Shown here piece by piece: positions 60,113 to 64,000 of a stretch of DNA of 64,000 nt. The translations under genes were made by a program, and so were the position numbers. The notes under the pieces are model-generated. The model saw only the letters and a list, made by a program, of their open reading frames with translations. It did no database searches and was not told the origin of the DNA. Position 1 is the stretch's first letter. The number at the start of each line of letters is the position of its first letter. Source of the DNA: Ruthenibacterium avium (lineage in GTDB: Bacteria; Bacillota; Clostridia; Oscillospirales; Ruminococcaceae); the NCBI GenBank assembly GCA_019118905.1, contig DWYA01000077.1, positions 7,074 through 71,073 of the forward strand, written 5' to 3'.

Positions 60113-61657
60113 ATGAAGCATTTCGGGGGGAAAAGCTTGAAAAAAGAATCTTTTTTCGACACCATTACAGAAGGCTTGTGCGATTTTTGGATTCGCGTGC
60201 AAAATAAAAGCAAGTTGGACATTGCCATTTTAATTGTGGGAATTTTGCTGGCCATCACCGTGTTTGCCATCTTAACGTTCTCGGTGCTTCAAGCTGTGGC
60301 GGGCAGCCCTGTCACAAACGACCAAATGGATATTATTGCCGCTGCGCCCAGCGCCAGTGAGGTGGCCGACAGCGGATATGACCAAACCGCCGCCGTAATT
60401 GACAAGGAAGTGTTTGACGGTACCGTGCTGATTGAAGGAGAGGACGCGGGCCAGGATTATCTGGACGAAACGCTGTTTATCGGCGACTCCAATACCGTGC
60501 GCATGGTAACCCTTGGCCATGCGGCCGAAGAAAACACGCTTGCCGCCGTCAGCATGGGCATTCAGCATGTGCTGTCGTCTAACTGCATGAATTTTCAGGG
60601 CTACGGTTATGTGTCGGTACCCACCGCAGTGGAGCTGATGCAGCCCAAGCGAATCATGATCACCTACGGCACAAATAACGCCTATTCCTCGCCGGACGAC
60701 TTTATTGAATGGTATAAGGATGCTTTGAGCTATATCCGCGAAGCTTGGGACTACGCTGATATCATCATCAATGCGGTGCCGCCTGTGGCAAAAACGCGCA
60801 GCTATCCGCAAATTACCATGAAAACCATCGACGAGTTTAACCTCAAGCTGGCCGAGCTGGCAAAAGAAGAAGGATACTACTTTTTAAATTCCAGCGAGGC
60901 GCTGAAAGGCGACGACGGCTATGCTGTGCCGGGATATATGGAGCGTGACGGTATCCATTTGAGCGCGGAAGGCATGGATGTTTTGATGAAATATATCAGC
61001 ACCCATCCGCTGGAAACCCAGGATCGCCGCCCCATGCCGCTGGATGATATTCCCAAACACATCCAAACCCCGGATACGTTCTTTAACCCGCCCGCGCCGT
61101 CCTCTGTACAGACGAGTGCATCGGCGGATAGTTCCGAGGACGTTTGCACCAACCATCAGTGGGGTGTGACGGATACGATGACGGGCATACAGGTGTGCCA
61201 GATTTGCGGCGCGACCCAGCAAGACCCGACATGGACGGCACACACGCACACCTGGGGAGCTGTTAATCCGGCTACAAGCACACAAACTTGTACTATTTGT
61301 GGAGCGACGCAACAGCATACGCATACATGGGGAGCAACCGACCCAACAACAGGTCAACGTATTTGTTCTACATGTGGTGCGGCTGGTAAAGATCCGAGTT
61401 GGATACCACCGGCACAAACAACACCGACTGTGCCACCGGCAGAAACAACGCCAACCACGCCACCGGCGGAAACAACGCCCACTGTGCCGCCAGCGGAAAC
61501 AACGCCAACCACACCGCCAGCGGAAACAACGCCAACCACACCGCCGGCGGAAACAACGCCAACTACACCGCCGGCGGAAACAACGCCAACCACACCGCCG
61601 GCAGAAACAACACCAACCACTCCACCGGCTTCTACACCAACCGCTCCGGCGGCTTAA
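60113..61657 (+). CDS. membrane-anchored SGNH/GDSL hydrolase with zinc-ribbon-like and Pro/Thr repeats
   Basis: The roughly 514-residue surface protein has a transmembrane anchor at about 41-66. An SGNH esterase domain spans about 120-325, with block I LFIGDSNTV (Ser nucleophile), block III TYGTNNA and block V RDGIHLSAEG (Asp and His). Three modules of the form H-x-W...C-x2-C-G follow (about 345-430), each reminiscent of a zinc ribbon, then a PPAETTPT[TV] tail. The hydrolase probably deacetylates a wall or surface glycan; the substrate is not known. Start: ATG 60113 is listed, but TTG 60137, with GGGGGG 7-8 nt ahead, is an equally good choice. There is no LPxTG sorting signal. Confidence 0.8.
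   Translation: MKHFGGKSLKKESFFDTITEGLCDFWIRVQNKSKLDIAILIVGILLAITVFAILTFSVLQAVAGSPVTNDQMDIIAAAPSASEVADSGYDQTAAVIDKEVFDGTVLIEGEDAGQDYLDETLFIGDSNTVRMVTLGHAAEENTLAAVSMGIQHVLSSNCMNFQGYGYVSVPTAVELMQPKRIMITYGTNNAYSSPDDFIEWYKDALSYIREAWDYADIIINAVPPVAKTRSYPQITMKTIDEFNLKLAELAKEEGYYFLNSSEALKGDDGYAVPGYMERDGIHLSAEGMDVLMKYISTHPLETQDRRPMPLDDIPKHIQTPDTFFNPPAPSSVQTSASADSSEDVCTNHQWGVTDTMTGIQVCQICGATQQDPTWTAHTHTWGAVNPATSTQTCTICGATQQHTHTWGATDPTTGQRICSTCGAAGKDPSWIPPAQTTPTVPPAETTPTTPPAETTPTVPPAETTPTTPPAETTPTTPPAETTPTTPPAETTPTTPPAETTPTTPPASTPTAPAA
61406..61621 (+). repeat. 27-bp minisatellite encoding PPAETTPT[T/V]
   Basis: Eight complete in-frame 27-bp units within the SGNH hydrolase gene, plus a degenerate partial unit after them. 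Copies differ mainly at third positions and at the last codon. Copy number could change by slippage without breaking the frame. Confidence 0.9.
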
Positions 61658-61674
61658 AACACATGATGTGATTA

Positions 61675-61726
61675 AAATAACAGTTAGGAATAAACGAAAA
61701 GTTTATTTCTAACTGTTATTTTTTTA
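61675..61726 (+). terminator. intrinsic terminator of the SGNH gene
   Basis: AAATAACAGTTAG (61676 on) is inverted around a GAAAAG loop and followed by TTTTTTT. Confidence 0.9.
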
Positions 61727-61866
61727 TTTCCGGCATTTTGTGAAAAATAGAGTATATGAAACAAAGGAATCTATTTTTGTTGTAATGTTTTCACAAAGTT
61801 TCTTTCAACCAAAGCGGAAAATGACAAAAGTATGGAAAATTTTTTAAAAAGGTAGTAAAATGTAAT

Positions 61867-62240
61867 AAGCTTATAAAAAGGGAGTGTTTCAAGTTCCCTT
61901 TTTGTAAAACACCAAACGCTAAAAGCTTACAAAAAAGGAGTGTTTTAAGTTCCGTTTTGCAAGATGCAGAATTTAAAAAGCTTATAAAAAAGAAATGTTT
62001 TAAGTTTATTTTTATGGAAGCAAATGAATTTAATAAGCTTACTTGTTATAAGCTTATTAAGTTTCTTTTTGTGACATTAAAAGAAGCTTATAAAGCGGAA
62101 TTAAAAGGAGTGTTTTAAGTTTCCTTTTAAACAAATATAAGCTTTATAAACTTATAAATAAGAAGTGTTTAAAGTTGTATTGCACTTAAAATATAAGCTT
62201 TTTAAATTTATTTAAAAGGAATGTTTAAAGCTTCTTTTTT
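61867..62240. repeat. tandem array of seven degenerate ~56-bp hairpin units
   Basis: The hexamer AAGCTT opens units at 61867, 61923, 61978, 62035, 62084, 62139 and 62195 (steps of 49-57 bp, mostly 55-57). Each unit continues with an A-rich arm, a loop close to GTGTTTTAAGTT, and a T-rich arm. Unit 1 forms a perfect 9-bp stem (61875-61883 with 61895-61903), as does unit 5 (62101-62109 with 62122-62130). Stem sequences vary in a paired way while the loop is conserved. It lies in a 673-bp gene-free gap ahead of the LRR gene. Confidence 0.85.
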
Positions 62241-62330
62241 GAGGCTGGAGCAAAGGGCGAAGCAGCCGAAAACAGCTTAAACGTTTGGTATACCCGACCC
62301 CCGCATAAGAGAATAAGGAGGACGATGACA

Positions 62331-64000
62331 ATGAGAAGGAAGATTTTGGCGCTGTCGCTCGTGTTGGCGATGGCGGCAAGCGTGCTTTCCCCGGCGGCAA
62401 TGGCGCAGACCGTTTCCGACAGCTTGCCCATTGTGAGTGTGACAAGCGAAAGCGCGGCAGAAAGCGCCAGCGCTGCTGAGAGCGAAAGCACGGCGGAAAG
62501 TGTAAGCACTGCCGATAGTGCAAACGCCGCGGAAAGCACCAGCGCTGCTGAGAGCGAAAGCACGGCGGAAAGTGTAAGCACTGCCGATAGTGCAAACGCC
62601 GCAGAAAGCGCCAGCGCTGCTGAGAGCGTAAGCACCGCAGAAAGCACAAGCACAGCAGAAAGTGTAAGTACCCCGGCAAGCGCTCCCGCTGCGGAAAACA
62701 CCACCGCCGCCCAGCCGCAGGCAGACGAGGTTGCCATTGACGAAACAAACTTCCCGGATGCTAATTTCCGTGAGTTTGTCAAGTTGTATGATACAGACGG
62801 AAACGGCAGCTTCTCCCAAGCCGAATTGGACGCGGTGAAGGAGATTAATGCTCCTTCTTACAGAGGAATTCAAAACTTGAAGGGTATCGAGTACTTTACA
62901 GCGCTGGAAAGATTAAATGTGGGCTACAACCAACTGAGTGAATTGGATGTAAGCGCAAATACAGCGCTGACAAGCCTGTATGTGAGTGGTAACCAGCTGA
63001 CGAGCTTAGATGTAAGTGCGAATACAGCGCTGACAAACCTGGAGGCAGCCGGCAACCAGCTGACGGAATTGGATGTAAGTGCGAATACAGCGCTGGAAAG
63101 ATTACATGTGGTCTCCAACCAGCTGACGGAATTGGATGTCAGCAAAAACACGGCGCTGACAAGCCTGTATGTGGGTGATAACCAGCTGACGAGCTTAGAT
63201 GTGAGCGCAAACACGGCGCTGAAAAGCTTGGATGTAGGAAGCAACCAGCTGACGAGCTTAGATGTGAGCGCAAACACGGCGCTGGAAAGTTTGGATGTGT
63301 TCAGAAATCAGCTGACAAGCCTGGATGTAAGTGACCATACGGCGCTAACATATTTGGATGTGCATCAAAACCAGCTGACAAGCTTGGATGTAAGTGGCTG
63401 TACGGCACTGACAAGCTTGGGGGTGAGTCGCTCCTATTTTGATGATGATAGAAATAAGTTATCTTCATTAGATGTGAGCGGCTGTACAGCGCTGGAAAGC
63501 TTGAATGTGCGCAACAACCAGCTGACGAGCTTGGATGTAAGTACAAACACGGCGCTGAAAAGCTTGGAGGTGGGAGGCAACCAGCTGACAGAATTAGATG
63601 TCAGCAAAAATACGGCGCTGACTAATTTGGACGCAAGCAGCAATCAGCTCACCACGCTGGATGTGAGCGCAAATACGGCGCTGGAAAGCTTGAATGTGCG
63701 CATCAACCAGCTGACGAGCTTGGATGTAAGTACAAACACGGCGCTGAAAAGCTTGGATGTGGGAGGCAACCAGCTGACAGAATTGGATGTCAGCAAAAAC
63801 ACGGCGCTGGAAAGCTTGAATGTGCGCAACAACCAGCTGACGAGCTTAGATATAAGTGCAAATACGGCGTTGACTAATTTGGACGCAGGTGACAATCAGC
63901 TCACCACGCTGGATGTGAGCGCAAATACGGCGCTGACCAAGTTGAACGCAAGCAGCAATCAGCTCACCACGCTGGATGTGAGCGCAAACACGGCGCTGAC
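62331..64000 (+). CDS. secreted leucine-rich-repeat protein with EF-hand-like motif; cut by window edge
   Basis: At least 556 residues. The signal peptide (about 1-25, ILALSLVLAMAASVLSPAAMA) is followed by a Ser/Ala/Glu-rich repetitive stalk (about 38-120), then NFPDANFREFVKLYDTDGNGSFSQAEL with an EF-hand-like calcium loop, then about 17 tandem LRRs of 21 residues (LDVSANTALTSLYVSGNQLTS type) to the edge. The ATG at 62331 has AAGGAGG 9 nt ahead. Such LRR proteins of gut Firmicutes are surface-exposed and may bind host ligands; the anchor and C-terminus lie outside. One repeat is interrupted by SRSYFDDDRNKLSS near residue 372. Confidence 0.9.
   Translation, partial: MRRKILALSLVLAMAASVLSPAAMAQTVSDSLPIVSVTSESAAESASAAESESTAESVSTADSANAAESTSAAESESTAESVSTADSANAAESASAAESVSTAESTSTAESVSTPASAPAAENTTAAQPQADEVAIDETNFPDANFREFVKLYDTDGNGSFSQAELDAVKEINAPSYRGIQNLKGIEYFTALERLNVGYNQLSELDVSANTALTSLYVSGNQLTSLDVSANTALTNLEAAGNQLTELDVSANTALERLHVVSNQLTELDVSKNTALTSLYVGDNQLTSLDVSANTALKSLDVGSNQLTSLDVSANTALESLDVFRNQLTSLDVSDHTALTYLDVHQNQLTSLDVSGCTALTSLGVSRSYFDDDRNKLSSLDVSGCTALESLNVRNNQLTSLDVSTNTALKSLEVGGNQLTELDVSKNTALTNLDASSNQLTTLDVSANTALESLNVRINQLTSLDVSTNTALKSLDVGGNQLTELDVSKNTALESLNVRNNQLTSLDISANTALTNLDAGDNQLTTLDVSANTALTKLNASSNQLTTLDVSANTAL
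62467..62628 (+). repeat. 72-bp tandem repeats in the Ser/Ala/Glu stalk
   Basis: Copy 1 (62467-62538) and copy 2 (62539-62610) are nearly identical, and a third copy starts at 62611 but is shortened. The encoded unit is 24 residues (SAAESESTAESVSTADSANA and four more). In-frame expansion or contraction is possible. Confidence 0.88.
62914..64000 (+). repeat. 63-bp (21-residue) LRR-encoding repeats
   Basis: About 17 tandem units, many with long identical stretches (for example the NQLTSLDVS... and NTALESLNV segments), continuing off the right edge. Confidence 0.9.

Noticed and set aside
61354..61620. Minus-strand ORF of GVVSAGG repeats
   Set aside because: Antisense of the Pro/Thr minisatellite in the SGNH gene; no start context.
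61867..62240. CRISPR array or IS end in the AAGCTT-rich tandem repeats
   Set aside because: Units are degenerate throughout, without unique spacers between identical repeats, and there is no transposase nearby.
62212..63895. Minus-strand ORFs within the LRR gene
   Set aside because: Periodic antisense of a repeat-encoding gene; the regular period keeps the frame open.

Overview
The window looks like a chromosomal segment from a gut Firmicute of the class Clostridia, probably the Oscillospiraceae/Ruminococcaceae group. The reasons are a sporulation gene (spoIIP), strong AGGAGG-type ribosome binding sites with frequent GTG and TTG starts, ECF and ABC transporters, a host-glycan (lacto-N-biose / galacto-N-biose) phosphorolysis locus, and large cell-surface leucine-rich-repeat proteins. 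No rRNA, tRNA, prophage or insertion sequence was recognised.

Layout. (1) 1-2.7 kb: the N-terminal 813 codons of a type II Cas9 run off the left edge on the minus strand. A divergent tracrRNA with a consensus promoter, a duplicated anti-repeat and an intrinsic terminator lies beside it. (2) 2.8-14.8 kb: a complete catabolic module for beta-1,3-galactosyl-HexNAc disaccharides. It holds an ABC importer without its own ATPase, a GH112 phosphorylase, N-acetylhexosamine 1-kinase, a UTP-type nucleotidyltransferase, GalE and two AraC regulators; GalT is not present. (3) 14.8-17.8 kb: a LexA-like XRE/S24 repressor next to a radical SAM protein of the putative DNA repair/modification type and its obligate partner protein. 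A near-perfect palindrome separates regulator and targets. I consider this the most interesting small system in the window. (4) 17.8-29.2 kb: chemotaxis (MCP, EAL-like/HDOD protein, FlhB-C/FliK-like pair, CheA-W-R-B, YjfB), with a roughly 300-nt structured leader or ncRNA upstream of cheA. (5) 29.3-38.2 kb: a MacB/FtsX-type ABC exporter with a divergent TetR regulator, a lipoprotein, and a two-component system. (6) 38.2-43.9 kb: a housekeeping cluster, yqhQ-prmC-recA-recX-rimO-pgsA. (7) 44.4-48.4 kb: a glycosyltransferase and dTDP-rhamnose genes rmlA-rmlD-rmlB, without rmlC. (8) 48.5-52.3 kb: malic enzyme, two-subunit fumarase and BrnQ in one overlapping operon. (9) 52.6-60 kb: a parvulin foldase, a cytoplasmic sulfatase, SpoIIP, a MocR regulator divergent from an ECF S component, and a CmpB-like membrane protein. 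(10) 60-64 kb: an SGNH hydrolase with a Pro/Thr minisatellite tail, a 56-bp tandem hairpin array in a gene-free stretch, and a secreted LRR protein that runs off the right edge.

How the parts work together: imported LNB/GNB is cleaved by phosphate, and the HexNAc-1-P and Gal-1-P products are activated by kinase, nucleotidyltransferase and epimerase. The sulfatase, the LRR surface protein and chemotaxis would all suit a mucus-associated life. Function calls come from family motifs read by eye; no database search was possible.
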